Part shown: piece after piece, positions 46,070-58,373 of the stretch | How the letters are laid out: each line of letters opens with the position of its first letter | How positions within the stretch are numbered: the stretch's first letter is position 1 | DNA from: Hofstenia miamia | Taxonomy: Eukaryota > Xenacoelomorpha > Acoela > Hofsteniidae | DNA: 61,143 nucleotides | Reading direction: 5' to 3' | Assembly: GCA_900660155.1 (NCBI GenBank) | Contig: CABFPE010000121.1 | Location: forward strand, 10,472 to 71,614 | Made by a program: the position numbers and the translations under genes | The notes under the pieces: model-generated | Seen by the model: only the letters and a program-made list of their open reading frames with translations | What the model was told of the DNA's origin: nothing | The model's database searches: none

Positions 46070-48500
46070 CATTAATTGATTACATTATATGTGATGCTCC
46101 TGAAATATCGAATTATGAAACATTTGTCTTAGATGGTCTATTGTCTGATCATTTAATTACCTGCAGCATTTTGACCAAGAACAAAAGTAAATGTTTCTTG
46201 AAACAAAGCAATAATATTTTTATTCATTCAACTAAGCATTATCAGAGAAACAATTTATCGATAGACTTGCTAAATCTAAACTGGACATGTTTCTATAACT
46301 TTCAATCAATTGATGAAAAGTTAGAATTTATAACAAAGAGTCTGACTATGCTGTACGACAAACATTGTCCAATTACTAAAATTAAGAAACAAGATCAAAC
46401 TCCATTTGTAAAGTGGAAGATATGGATTTCAAAAGAAACTAAACAGTTAATTAAAGAAAAGCATAACCTTTATGCAAGCTATTGTAAAAATAGATGTCCA
46501 GAAAATCTCAAAAAATACAAGAAATTAAGAAATAGTGTATCAAATAAATTAAAATATGAGCTTAATGAATTTTTGACACGATCTTTTAAGGATGGAAAGA
46601 ATGTAGCAAGAAAATGGCTATACATCAATAAATTTATCAAAGAAAAAAAGAACAATGATATCAAATGTCTAGTTAACAATGAAGGAAAAATCATTGAAAA
46701 AAAGCATTGAAATTGCAAATATTATGAATGAACACTTTGTGAATCTTGGTAAATTTCAAGAGGAAGATTCTATTAAAGATATTACAAAATTCAATTACCA
46801 TCATAACATAAATTTGATTCACTCACCTTTTAAATTTAAATATGTTTCACTTCATGATTTTTGTAAATGCGCAAAAATGATAAAAACAAGTAAATCAAAA
46901 GGCCCAAGTTACTATCCTCTATGGTTCTTAAAAGACGCTCTATATGTACTAGCAAGACCATTATGTGATCTCTTCAATGAATGTATTTACTATTCCTATT
47001 TCCCTAAACAATTAAAAATGGCTGAAGTTATTCCCATTTTTAAAAAGGGCAATAATGAGAAAACAGAGAATTATCGTCCAATATCTATTCTCTCAGGAAT
47101 AAGCAAAATTTTTGAAAAACTAATATATCAACAATTAACGATCTACATTGAAGAGAATAAACTTTTAAGCAAACAGCAATTTGGTTTTAGAAAAGGATTA
47201 TCAACAAATTATGCATTAATTGAAACAATAGATGACTGGCGTAGAAAATTAGACAAAGATGAAAAAGTTTATATTGCTTCACTTGATATATCAAAGGCCT
47301 TTAATTCAATTAATCATGATTTACTAATTAAAAAACTAAGAGAAATTTATAATTTTAGTGATTCATCAATCCAATTTCTAAAATCATATATATTTGATCG
47401 TTCACAATACGTGAAAGTAAACAATCTATCGTCAAAACAAATATTGGTAAATAATGGAGTACCACAAGGATCAGTTTTAGGACCACTATTATTCAATCTA
47501 TATGTAAATGATATTCCTAACTTCATTGAAGGCAAATGCATTCAATTTGCAGATGATACTCTATTATATACATCCAAAATAAAGATTTTACAAGAACATA
47601 TAATTAAAGTAAAGAAATTTTTTGAACAGAATATGATGAAATTAAATATTGAGAAAACTACATTTATGATTATAAAGAATAAAAATGGAAAAAGTGAACC
47701 ATTAGAATCAATATATATTGAAAAAAATATCATTTATGAAACTAAGAAAATTAAATATCTTGGTATTGAAATTGACAATGAACTTAAATTTACAGATCAG
47801 ATCAATGCAACTACGAAGAAAATGGCCCATGGAGTTAAATTGCTAACTAAGATTCAACATATATTACCAATGAATTGGAGAATTGTACTACTAAGATCTC
47901 TTATACTGTCGCATTTTTCATGTTCTTCTTTTTTATTTAGCAATGTTACCAAGAAAATACAATCTGTAGTAAAAACGATCAAAGTAAAATATTAGAAAAA
48001 CATAATATCGAATCATTAGAATACCTATTAAAATTAAATTGCCTCTTACTATTTTGGAAAAGACCTTCAGTAGAATTACAGAAAAATATACACAAGCGAA
48101 CTAAGACTTATCACAAAATCAAATTTAAAAAGAAAATCTTTGAAAAATCATTTACTAATTTTACAATTGATTTATGGAACAAACTCCCTCCAGATATTAA
48201 AGAAGAACGAAATTTCAATAAATTTAAAAAATCATTAAAAATTTCACTAAAACGAAGAAGATCCAACTACTTATCAAATTATAGGACAAAGTCTATAAGC
48301 TATAACAAAGCTATTGAACAATGAAAACCAACTATTTATATCATCAAGGACAATAAACTTTTGAAACCAAGACAAAGTATTTTTTCAGAACCAAGTTAAT
48401 TTATATTTATTGTTTTAATTCTTCATAAGTGTTAATCACTTGATTTGTAAAAAAACAAAAGAATTAAATAAATATTATTATTATTATTATTATTATTATA
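46070..48500 (+). mobile_element. LINE (CR1/L2/Jockey-like), 5' truncated, nearly complete RT, (ATT)n tail
   Basis: Starts inside the APE endonuclease end (LIDYIICDAPE, GLLSDHLITC). The linker frame runs 46141-46710, and the RT frame 46679-47995, with the change of frame at an A-run near 46695. RT blocks in order: VIPIFKKGNNEKTENYRPIS, GFRKGLSTNYAL, IASLDISKAFNSINHDLL (first catalytic Asp), NNGVPQGSVLGPLLFNLYVN, QFADDTLLYT (FADD instead of YADD, both Asp kept), KLNIEKTTFMI and IKYLGIEIDNELKF. A second frameshift near 47990 leads to the C-terminal domain (FTIDLWNKLPPDIKEER), ending at about 48324. The 3' end is GAATTAAATAA plus (ATT)n at 48472-48499. It is the best-preserved element in the window. 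Confidence 0.85.
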
Positions 48501-49250
48501 AAATTTAAATCCTATCCATGATCTACCTGATATAAACTTTTGTTTGAGAATTAATGATTTTATTCTGCTTTGAATTTTTAAGGTTTTCTATTATTTTCAT
48601 TTCTTTTGGAAATATATTCCAGTTATAAATTGTAGTATTAATAAAGGATTGACTGATGATATTTTTATTAAATTTAACAATTTAATAGGTTTTTGATCGT
48701 TTATTTTGCTTCAGACAGTCTGTCGAAAATGAGAATATCTCGTTGTAGGGTGGAATTTTGTTTATGAATTTGAAGAAATAAATAATATTGTAAATAATTA
48801 ACTCTTGTGGATTTAGAAATATATTCTCTTGTTTTAGAAGAGTTTATTTACAAACATTTAATGCCCATTTTAGTTGAACTCGCAGCTTTTTTACTTCAAT
48901 GAAGTGTAATTTGTTCGTGTTATTGGAGATGTAATAGACATAGGTTGATAGTTTTTGGGACACTGAGTCGTCTTTTTTGTAAATTTGAATAATATGAGCC
49001 TGTTTCAAGAAATCGGGAAAAATATTCCATTTTAAGCATTCACTAAAGATATAATTTAAGGTTCGGCAATATATTTCACATTGTTTTTTAGTAGCCATAT
49101 TGAAATTTTCGAGGGGCCGCTTGACTTGTTTGATTTTAGTTTCTTGATTGCTTTAATTACTTCAAAACTTGTTATAAAGCGAAAACCAAGTTCAGGGGTG
49201 TGTCTGATAAATCAAATTGACTGTCTTGCCTTATGTTTTTGTAAATGTAA
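48501..49250 (-). mobile_element. Second LINE, internally deleted, tail to tail with the first
   Basis: Minus strand: GFRFITSFEVIKAIKKLKSN with SSGPS, then (other frame) FSECLKWNIFPDFLKQAHII and YKKDDS, a gap where RT motifs should be, then C-terminal FSTDCLKQNKRSK and SFINTTIYNWNIFPKE at about 48700-48560. The palm is deleted. Its 3' end meets the (ATT)n tail of the plus-strand LINE at about 48500. Confidence 0.65.
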
Positions 49251-49314
49251 TTTTCCTTTTTTCTGTATGTCAGTACAGGAATAAACGCGTTTATAAATAA
49301 ATAAACAAGGGTAA

Positions 49315-49549
49315 TCTACACCTTTTTCCAATTAAATTGGCACAACTAACATTTAAATTGTCACAACTAACATTTAATATGTCACAACTAACATTTCATT
49401 TGTCACAACTAACATTTAAATTGGCNAATGTTAGTTGTGCCAATTTAAATGTTAGTTGTGACAAATGAAATGTTAGTTGTGACATATTAAATGTTAGTTG
49501 TGACAATTTAAATGTTAGTTGTGCCAATTTAATTGGAAAAAGGTGTAGA
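49315..49549. repeat. Perfect inverted repeat made of a 21-bp minisatellite, around an N
   Basis: Left arm 49315-49425 and right arm 49427-49549 are exact reverse complements (the right arm is 12 bp longer). Each has about five 21-bp units with core CACAACTAACATTT. The N at 49426 marks the centre. Confidence 0.85.
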
Positions 49550-49830
49550 GATAAATTCCGATAGGCTATGGACAGAAATTAAAAAATCCAATCGAAAATT
49601 CGCAAATATAAAGCACTTGTTAAGTATGTACTCCGTCCTAACAAGAAGTTCACTAATCAATTCATTGAGTAATTAGACGATGAATTATCTTTGGCCTGTT
49701 CTGAAAATACAGATTCAATACTGCTTGGAAACTGGAACCTAGATTAATTAATTTAACACTAATGAGCATTGCAAAATGGATTTACTCTTAAATACTTTCA
49801 ATTTAAAATTAACTACTGTATTGTGAATTA
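49550..49830 (+). mobile_element. LINE endonuclease relic (family of 50210-50860)
   Basis: About 280 bp of diverged copy of 50410-50660; shared strings include AACACTAATGA.CA.TGCAAAAT and TACTCTTAAAT.CTTTCAATTTAAA. Multiple stops. Confidence 0.55.
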
Positions 49831-50209
49831 TTATATGTTTCCAAAAGCCCAGGCTACGGAGAACTTCAATAACTGTAAAATTAAATTTATCTTCACGTCA
49901 AAAATTTTACTATTTCCAGTTATATATCTCATTGCTGCTCTTAATACTTGTGAATCTAATTCACTTTGGCCAAAGCCATTCTATCTTCATGCAAATAAGT
50001 CATTTTTTATCGTAAAAAGTAAAAAATTTTTTGTGTGGATCAATCACGTTTTTGCTATTGATATCAGCATTAAAAAGAAGCTAATTACTGCTATTATATA
50101 TTTCCTTTTATTAACTATATGCGGTATTGACACAATTCCAGGCCCGATTTTTACTTTCGATTTTTATTTTAAAAAACTAAATTCTGTTGACTACTAACAT
50201 TTGAACTTT

Positions 50210-50860
50210 CAGAATCAGTTAAAAATTGACGATCTTGATAGTATGTGGTCTTATAAATGCTAAAAATATACAGTATTTACGAGAAAAAGATTATCCAAAA
50301 ATCCATGAGGTAAAACAAAAGGTGTTGGAGTTCTATTTCTAGTACCAAAATTCATTTAATCAAAATCAACGCAATGACATTGGGGTAATCTAACATCTAT
50401 TTTTGTAAGTCTATGGGTAGAGATTAATAATCCAATAAGAAATTCTCAATTTAAACAGCAGTTGTAATGTGTCTTACCGTCCAAACAAGAAATTCGTTAA
50501 TCTATTTATTGAGCAATTAGGAGAGGAATTATCTTTGGCTTGTTCTGAAAAGAAAGATTTACTACTGCTTAGTGACTGGAACGAAAATTACTTTAACACT
50601 AATGAACAGTGCAAAATTGACCTACTCTTAAATGCTTTCAATTTAAAGCTAGCTAAGGCAACATTGCCGACTAGAATCATACCATCAAGTACCACGCTAA
50701 TTGATTATATTGTGCTTGACGAAACAAATAGTGCAACTTATAGTTTTTACGCATCCGAATGCCATTTTACTGACCACAGCATTACATCTATTGAGTTTTC
50801 CCGGGTAAAACCCGTGAAAAAAGTACTGAAAATATAGACAATTCTAAATCGACAATTGCT
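50210..50860 (+). mobile_element. LINE endonuclease, 3' part
   Basis: Frame 50469-50837: SYRPNKKFVNLFIEQL, LLLLSDWNENYFNTN, FNLKLAKATLPTRIIPSSTT, LIDYIVLDE and HFTDHSITSIEF, i.e. the PTR..S.TLIDYI and (S)DH blocks of the APE endonuclease. RT of the same family resumes at 52925, so 50.87-52.92 kb may be an insertion. Confidence 0.65.
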
Positions 50861-51169
50861 TCAGCTGCAACCGCGCCTGGGATTTGGAAGCACGGCACGG
50901 TGGATTTTAAGGTCGGCATGATATAGTTTTTCAAAAAACCAATATTAGGCACGGTACTGCACGTTTCTACACGTTGTGGTAAACCCGGTTTTTAAAATTT
51001 TAAGATTTCAAATGTATGCATTTCTCAAGTATATAACACGATTAAACCCAGTATATTATATCTTATAAATCAATAAAAGAGATCATATAGTAAATTTATT
51101 CGCCAGAATCGCAGTGAAAAACAAAAAACTATATTTTTGAAAAAGTTTTGATATAAGCTTTCATTATTC
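50861..51169. other. No gene seen
   Basis: A GC-richer 60-bp patch near 50870-50920 (GGAAGCACGGCACGGTGG) may be part of an unidentified repeat. Confidence 0.4.
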
Positions 51170-51171
51170 TA

Positions 51172-51743
51172 TTAGGTTGTCCCAAAAGTTCTGTTACAAT
51201 TGCCAAAAATTGTTTGGTGTAGTTTCGGAGGCGATTTACACTTTAAACTTTTTCCAAATGGTCGTGCCATCAATGCTAAACTACAGTACCAGCAATTGAA
51301 CCGCATTCATGACAAATTGGTAGCCAATTTGGTAGGTCAGATGCGCTCTTTTTGTTTCAGCAGGACAACGCCAAACCACACACTGCCACGAGGACTATGG
51401 AGAAGTTTAAGGAGTTCGATGATAGAGATTTTATCTGACCTGCCATACAGCCCAAATGTTGTATCATCTGACTACGGCTTTTCCGATCGATCCAGCACTT
51501 TTTGAAAGGCCGGCAGTTCAAAATGTTCGATGAAGTTGAAGAAGTGAGTGATGAGTTCTTTTTCTAGAAGATAGTGTGGTACTTTGATCAAATGTGGAAG
51601 CTTACAGATCGAGACACAAAGTGGTGGGAAATTATGGACGAATAGTTAGTTTTTTTAATACATATAATAACATTTAGTTCAATAAATAACTGATGAAAAA
51701 TAGATTTTTTTGCAGTTGTAACAAAACTTATATGACAACCTTA
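51172..51743 (+). mobile_element. mariner-family transposon relic, internally deleted
   Basis: Terminal inverted repeats: 51172 TTAGGTTGTCCCAAAAGTTC onwards and the complement ending at 51743 (about 24 of 28 positions match), flanked by TA on each side (51170-51171 and 51744-51745), the mariner target duplication. Inside is the 3' half of a transposase in broken frames: FGGDLHFKLFPNGRAINAKL, FSRTTPNHTLPRG (from the usual QQDNARPH), LSDLPYSPNVVSSDY (the PYSPDLAPSDY block, third catalytic Asp kept). Total 572 bp against about 1.3 kb for a full element. Confidence 0.85.
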
Positions 51744-52924
51744 TAATTAATTGTATGCTATTATAACAGTATGGGCATTTAAATAAAGGTAACTAATATG
51801 TTAGGAAACGCTTACTTCATAGAAAAATAATGTAAAAACTACAACATAAACAAAACTTAGAAACATTAAATTACATGTAGAAAATTATTCGTTATAGGAT
51901 AAGCGCACTTGATTTTTTAATTTAACACTTAAATAATTTACAAATTAAATAGTTTATTAAAACTTTGTCAAGTGCGCACTAATGATTTTTAATCTTCTCA
52001 TTTGTTCATTTTAGAATTGATTTCATTACGACACAGCATGTTTTATGGCAATAATTTTCATACCAAAAAAGACGTAAGCGACTATCCTAGAACACCCTAT
52101 GAAGTTTTTCAATTACTTTTGAATGAATGCGTAGTGTTCTGATCAATTACTGCAATTAGTTAGACTAAAAGTAACGTTATGCAAATTTTCATAAAGAGAT
52201 GTTTCAGCCTCATTGGTTAGAGCGATCGCATCGAGCCATAAAATTTTTAATTCCCCAAAAATAGAAATAAAACTTATTATGTGCAATTTTGAACAAATTT
52301 GGGGGCCATGTTCGGAATCTTGAGGCTTTCGGGGCTAGCATAGCAAAATAACAAAGTAATTGTATAAATATAGCAAAAAATTGAATACCAAAATTTGAAA
52401 AAAGTAATATACAAATTTGGATTTATTTAGAGGTCCAATAGTTATGAATGTACAAAAAATTTAGTAATAAGTATGTAGTATACACCAAAACTGTTACTGA
52501 AAGTATAATGCATAAATTTTGGAGTTGTGGGATTGGGGCCCAAATTGAGATCTCGCATCAGGCCCCAAATTTACCGTGACGCCACTGATTGTAACATGAA
52601 AAAAATATGTTTTTGCATATTTCAAAATTAGATTATACACGTATATTTTGGCTAACCAATGTCAAGTGTTGCATATATTTACATATATTATATTCACTTA
52701 TCAACAATTTAGTTTTAATCGACTAGATTCTAAATATTAGCATTGATATCAGAGAAAGAAAGTTATTTAAAATAAAATATAAGCTCTGGTACTTCATACA
52801 TATGATGAGCTACTCAAACTTTTTTATACGGTGTACCGGCTGAGCATCTTTCATCACTTGGCGTACCGGTCAATATCGTACATATAAAGTATTTACAACT
52901 TCCAAAACTCATAGAAATTTCGTT
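51744..52924. other. No gene; hAT-like end near 52587
   Basis: AT-rich. About 52300-52587 contains GGGGCC-rich strings and ends ACCGTGACGCCACTG, the complement of a CAGTGGCGTCACGG-type hAT terminus (from memory). A tRNA-like A box (TGGTTAGAGCG) occurs at about 52213, but there is no B box. Confidence 0.35.
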
Positions 52925-54115
52925 GCAGATACAAAAGCTAGGAATATCTCCAATATTGCAAACCGCAAGGCGTTCAACGAATACATTAGAAATGAATACG
53001 TTTGCCTACCAAATCAAAAGTCAAAGTGGAAGCTAATTCATGAAATCAGTAATAGTGAGAAATCTAAATCAAATTGTATTAATTCTATCAAAAATCAAAA
53101 TTGAAAAATCATCACAAATACCAAAAAAGTTTCTAACGAATTAAATAAGATTTTTATTAATCTAGGAAAATAATTCGGCAAAATTCTTTCATCTCGACTT
53201 TTCTTTCCATTTTTAACAGGTTTTGCAACTATAAAAGCAATTCATAAACTTAAGCTCAAACACGCGAATGAGCCTTCCAAACTTCTTTCAGGGACACCTA
53301 AAATCACTGCACATATGATTACCAGTCCCTTAAGTTATACGAAAGTGCATAAGAAATAATTACTCATGTTACTCCCATTTTTAAGAAAAAACCTTCGGTA
53401 CTTGCGCAAAATTATAAACCAACCTCAATCATATCTTCAATAAGCAAAGTATTCAAGAGATTATTGCACGATCAACTAACAGAACCCATAAATAAAATCA
53501 ATCTTTTGTCAAATACTCAATTTGGATTTCGAAAAAAGCTTTTCAACTTCTGATGCACTTTTAAAAGCTACAGAGAATTGGAGATCTTCACTTGATGCAA
53601 ATAAATTCGTTGCTATTGCTTGCTTAGAACTTTCTAAAGCTTTTGATTCTATTAATCATAGCATACTTATAGAAAAATGATCACATATGGGATTTTCTTA
53701 TAATAGCAGAAATTTGTTAACTAGTTATTTGAAGCATAGATATCAGAGAGTAAAGATTAGCGATGTTTTTTCAGATTGGCTACCTGTTAATAATGATGTT
53801 CCTCAAGGACCAATTCTTGGTCCGCTTCTTTTCAACATATACGTAAACGATATGCATATGAAAACTGATTTTAATTTAATTCAATACGCCGATGACAATT
53901 GCATATTCAGCGATAATAAATCTATGCACATGGCAATTGAATCTAGCAATAAATTGTAACAAATTATGTACACTAAACATGGAATTCATTACCTAAAGAG
54001 ATAAAGAACATTGAAAAACTAAGAACTTTGAAGAAGCAAACTAAAATGTACCTTAAACAAAAGTATCTCAGAACAGTTATGGCTAGAATACAAATTCTAC
54101 AATGCTAATTCAACA
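52925..54115 (+). mobile_element. LINE RT continuing the element at 50210, with internal deletion
   Basis: Blocks in shifting frames: NRKAFNEYIRNEYVCLPNQK with KWKLIHEISN (linker), THVTPIFKKKPSVLAQNYKP, LLSNTQFGFRKK, IACLELSKAFDSINHSIL (the usual D before SKAF is changed to E), NNDVPQGPILGPLLFNIYVN, LIQYADDNCIFSDN (YADD intact). The thumb is deleted after about 53960 and the C-terminal block resumes (EIKNIEKLRTLKKQTKMYLK). Confidence 0.75.
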
Positions 54116-54289
54116 ACCCGTACTTGAAATCTACTAATAGATTCTCCATAGAATGTTAGAATTATTGTATAGTATATTTGGGTTTTAAATATATTTGTAT
54201 GCATGTTTGTTTATTTTTTTACCCTATTCAGATAAATTATGTTTTTAATTGTCAATATTTATCGGAATAAAGAATATCTCATTTTATCT

Positions 54290-54660
54290 TTTCTAAACAT
54301 TGCCGACTAGAGTCACATCTTTGAAGAGCACCTTAGTTGATTACATTGTGTTTTTGAAACACATAATGCATGTTATATATTTTATTCATTTGAATGCCAT
54401 TACATCTGTCGAGTTTTCTAAATGTGATTTATTTTACCATATTTATAACAAGTAGATAAAACCAAGTGAAAAGGCTACTGATAACATCAATAATTTTAAA
54501 TCGACACTCTTCAGAAAATTGGCTTCCTGTCTAAAGAAAAATTTCTCTAAAAAAGTGATTTTTAAATCAAGAAATATCATTGAACGAATAACAATTGAGA
54601 ATTCAAGTAAAAAAACTTCAGAAACTGAAATAATATTAAAATAGACAACATCACATTTGC
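54290..54660 (+). mobile_element. Third LINE endonuclease relic of the same family
   Basis: CATTGCCGACTAGAGTCAC onwards matches 50665-50820 (LPTR, STLVDYIVF, AITSVEFSK), followed by linker-like basic sequence. Many stops. Confidence 0.5.
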
Positions 54661-54892
54661 TGTTCAAATAAACTTTGGTTTGCTTTTGGAGAACCGTTTT
54701 CCAAAACAAAAACATTCAGGTTTTCTTCCAGGTAACAAAAACCTTAAAATGAAATCTTATAAAAGAACAATAAAAATTTATTCAACATTAAAAATGCATT
54801 TGAAATCTTGATGGTAAAACTATAATCTGAATAAAACTATGAAGCAAAGCATGCAGCTGACATGCGATTTGTAGCACCATGGGTAGTCGTTG

Positions 54893-57800
54893 CTACTGCT
54901 GTTGTTCGCTCATCAACGACGGACTGTTAAGTGTGAGTATGTAAATGTGTGAAGAACCACTTCTACTAGCAGTAGCTGAGAAAAACACCTAAAATTCATT
55001 TCATACAGGATGCTTAACTAGTAGGATGGCATAATATGAATAGGAAAATTGCGAACCTTCGGATTTGGACACATCTATGGGTAAGTGTGCTTCCCTATTA
55101 TGGTGAAATTTGTGGCAAAAATTATTCGTGTGGTTGAAGTATATGAAAATATTAACTTTTTTCATTGGAAAATCCGATTTTTGCAAAAGTAATTCAAATT
55201 CTTTCCATGCCCAGTGTTCATATAATAAAGCGGCCTAAATGCCAAGGCAGCAAAATCTACCTTGCTTACTGTCAATAAACAACCCAAGTCCTGTTAAGGC
55301 GCGCAGTACACAAAGTCAAACTTCGTTGTATAGGTGAAAGAGTAGATACAGTGGTAATTTCTGATTTGAGATATCTTTATTAATTAATGATGTCTGAGTG
55401 TTTAAATCTATTCATGGAAACCATGACAAATTGTAAAAATATCGGGGTTGTTTAGGGTTAACTTTTAAGCCTATACATAAAATTAATTTAAAAGTCTGGT
55501 AAGTTATTGAGTAATAAACATTTCACAATGGTTAGTTTCATTTACATAACTGGCTATGTAGATCCTGTTTGCATTCGCTTGAATGAAATGCGAAAACTCA
55601 CTTTGCTATTTAGTGTAACCAAGGACAACTAGAATAACATGACACCGAATAGTGTACAAGCTTACAAATTTATGGTATGTAAATAGTCATTATTATAACA
55701 AATACTTAAAATCATTCATTATTAATGCCATTATATATGAATAAGGTCTCATTGACTTACAAAATAATCAGTTACAAAATATGACAAAAATCTTCCCCTT
55801 AAAATATTTAACTCAATATCACATTTACACATAAATGCATAAATATAATTTAGGGTTGGGAAAAATAGAATTAATAGCACAGTTAATCTATGCCAATGGT
55901 CCCTTATTGTTGGAATTTTGAAAAAGTTTTACTTGTTTTAATAATTGGGATCAAAATGCACTATAATCTGTACATTCATTAAAAATTAAATGTAACTGAT
56001 ATAATCTTGCTAGGATCTTGTAAATTTGAACATGAATTTACCAAAAACAACAGGACGCATTCGATTATAAACTCGTGGCCCAAATTGAAGCAATACATTA
56101 CCAAAATTTAGTGATGTCTATGAATATTCTATAGCAGATGATTAGGATAATGGTCCGACTGCAAAGCTGCAAAGTCAATGAGGGTGACAGAAGTGTAATT
56201 ATAAAGAGTTCACCTTCAAGTTATCCACATTACCACAAAAAATATTGATATAATATAATGAAAATTAAATATTTTCTGTACTAGAAAAAATAATCCTTTG
56301 CAAGTATTCCAATAAAAATATATTATAGTGCCATTTTTTAACATACGATTATCACAGGATTATAGGTGTAGGTAGAAAATGAATATTTATATAATGCAGC
56401 ATATGCATTACGTTTGATGGTCATTAAACTACACTAAGACTTATGATAACATGAAGTCATTGGATACAAGATATTTTGAAAAAGTTTAAGCTAAAAGATA
56501 TTTGTGAAAAAAAGTTTACATATGAAAATCAACTGCTTAATTTTTCGATGAAAGTACTGAGCTATAGCAAAATTAGGTAGAAAGTAGGTTGATTTTTGTA
56601 AACAAAGGCATTAAATTTTGTTACGGTGTTATGTGATCAAAATAAATAAACTACTCAATAATCTTCTTCCATAATTAGTTTGAACAAATATAGTATAGTG
56701 ATTAACAGCTTGAGTGAAATAAAAATGAGAAACATACCTTATCATTTCTCTCACAAAGAAAACGCAATTTTTGCGTACTCTTGTGCATAAAGACCCCATC
56801 CAAATGCCCTGTTTGAATCGACCTTATTTCGATGGCGCGTAATCCCCATCCCATTACGTGTCCACTACCAATTGCAGCTAAAAATAGTACATTCAAAACA
56901 TGTGCAATAAAACTGAAAATTCAAATAATAATTTCATATTTTTTATTGTTTGGAAATATAATTGATTTGTTTATCTACTTACATTCCCCATGAAATTAAT
57001 AACAAGACAAATTCTAGATGTATTTAGAAAATTCCTCACCAAAAAAGAAAAAATAACCGTTTGTTGAGAAACTGTGATGAAATATATATATATATATATA
57101 TATGCTGCAGAGTAGAGTGACAATGTCAGGTAAATATGGACCCGAACTTTACCAGATCTGAATATTTATTACCCGAATCCCACATGACTCGAAAATATAA
57201 TACCCGGACCAGATCGACTCGAAACTTTGACTTTGATTTGAGGATATGGATCTCTGTCCAATAAAATGATCAATAACATCAATCATTTTCTGGCATGGGA
57301 AACAGCAATTCATTGGTATTACTTAACGTCTTGGATCTTTCCCAAATCAAGAGGTGATATACCTCAGTATTTTTTAATAATCAATCTAATCTTTGTTCCC
57401 AAATCCGACAAAATGACACCTAAAATCCGAAATCGGGTTGGGTTTGATGGGGTACCCAATTTCACGCTCTAGGATGATTTCCTGGAAGTTCAGGAAACTT
57501 CTCCTGGACAATAAAGTTAAAAGCAAAACCAGCATGCAATAATAAAATTTTTTAATTCAATTTTTGAAACTTCATAATGTCATGAAATGCTTTTTTAAGG
57601 TCTTTTTCTCCAAGATTTCTAAAAGTTTTCTCGGGGCTTCGTCCCGGTTTTAGTGAATTGATCACTTCTAAAAATCCCTCGTCAGAAAATCTTAAGTAAG
57701 CCTATGCAGAGGGGTGTAACATATGGCAGTGGTAATATTCTAATAATTTTAAATCACAATATTGATACAGTGATTATGCTCGACAATTTGATACCCGAAA

Positions 57801-58373
57801 TCGGATCGGGCTTTATCAGGTAGCCGATGTCACTTTCTACTGCAGAGCGTAAATAGATGAAATGCAAACCGACGGAAGTAGGCAGTTCACCCCACTGAAG
57901 AACGACATCTTTGAAAACTTTGCCTTCTGTGTTAACATATACACCTTCGTCTATAACGATATGCAAAATCAAAATTCATTAAAGAGACAAGGCTACTTAC
58001 TGTTGTAACAAGCAAGCAAATTTGACCCGTTTGACCCGGGAAGAGTAACAATACAATGGGGTTCAACAGCACCGTCATACTAAAAATCATGAGATGCATT
58101 GTAAATTAACAACAAAATATACGTGTTGTGGTAAAAATATATCATAGGCGTAAAGCGAATCGAGATCCAGCGCATGAAAACCGACATCAGAGCCATATAT
58201 AACTTTCAATTGATTGCCATTCTCGATGGTTAGATCCACTAAGAGAGGACGATGTGAGAGCTCTGAAAATCGTTTGAACTGCATAAATTTGAGATAAGGC
58301 TTAGGCGCCCAGGCGAAAACTTCAACACTGTCCGGTAAAGCAATCACCAAAAACTTGATTTTGTCATATTTAA
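54893..58373 (-). CDS. MAP4K4: MAP4K4/TNIK/MINK1-family (Misshapen) kinase, C-terminal five exons (CNH domain)
   Basis: Exons on the minus strand: 58373-58123, 58079-58001, 57950-57870, 56877-56738 and 54988-54893, all with AG acceptors and GT donors and mutually consistent phases; TAG at 54895-54893. Together they encode the end of a CNH (citron homology) domain: [109 protein letters not shown] and a final SHIYILTLN. The close match to vertebrate GCK-IV kinases makes the family certain; the animal probably has one gene equivalent to all three paralogs. The CNH domain binds small GTPases (Rap2 for TNIK) and the kinase acts on JNK and cytoskeletal signalling. The kinase domain lies outside the window. 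The product ends in EQQQ instead of the usual SLLSW-like tail. Confidence 0.9.
54989..56737 (-). other. Last intron of the MAP4K4-like gene
   Basis: 1.75 kb with no exon. 55170-55480 is the partner of the repeat at 11440-11720. Confidence 0.6.
57081..57102. repeat. TA microsatellite
   Basis: (AT)n of about 22 bp in an intron of the MAP4K4-like gene. Confidence 0.8.

Noticed and set aside
52205..52260. tRNA gene or tRNA-derived SINE
   Set aside because: An A-box-like TGGTTAGAGCG is present, but there is no B box or cloverleaf in the following 80 bases.
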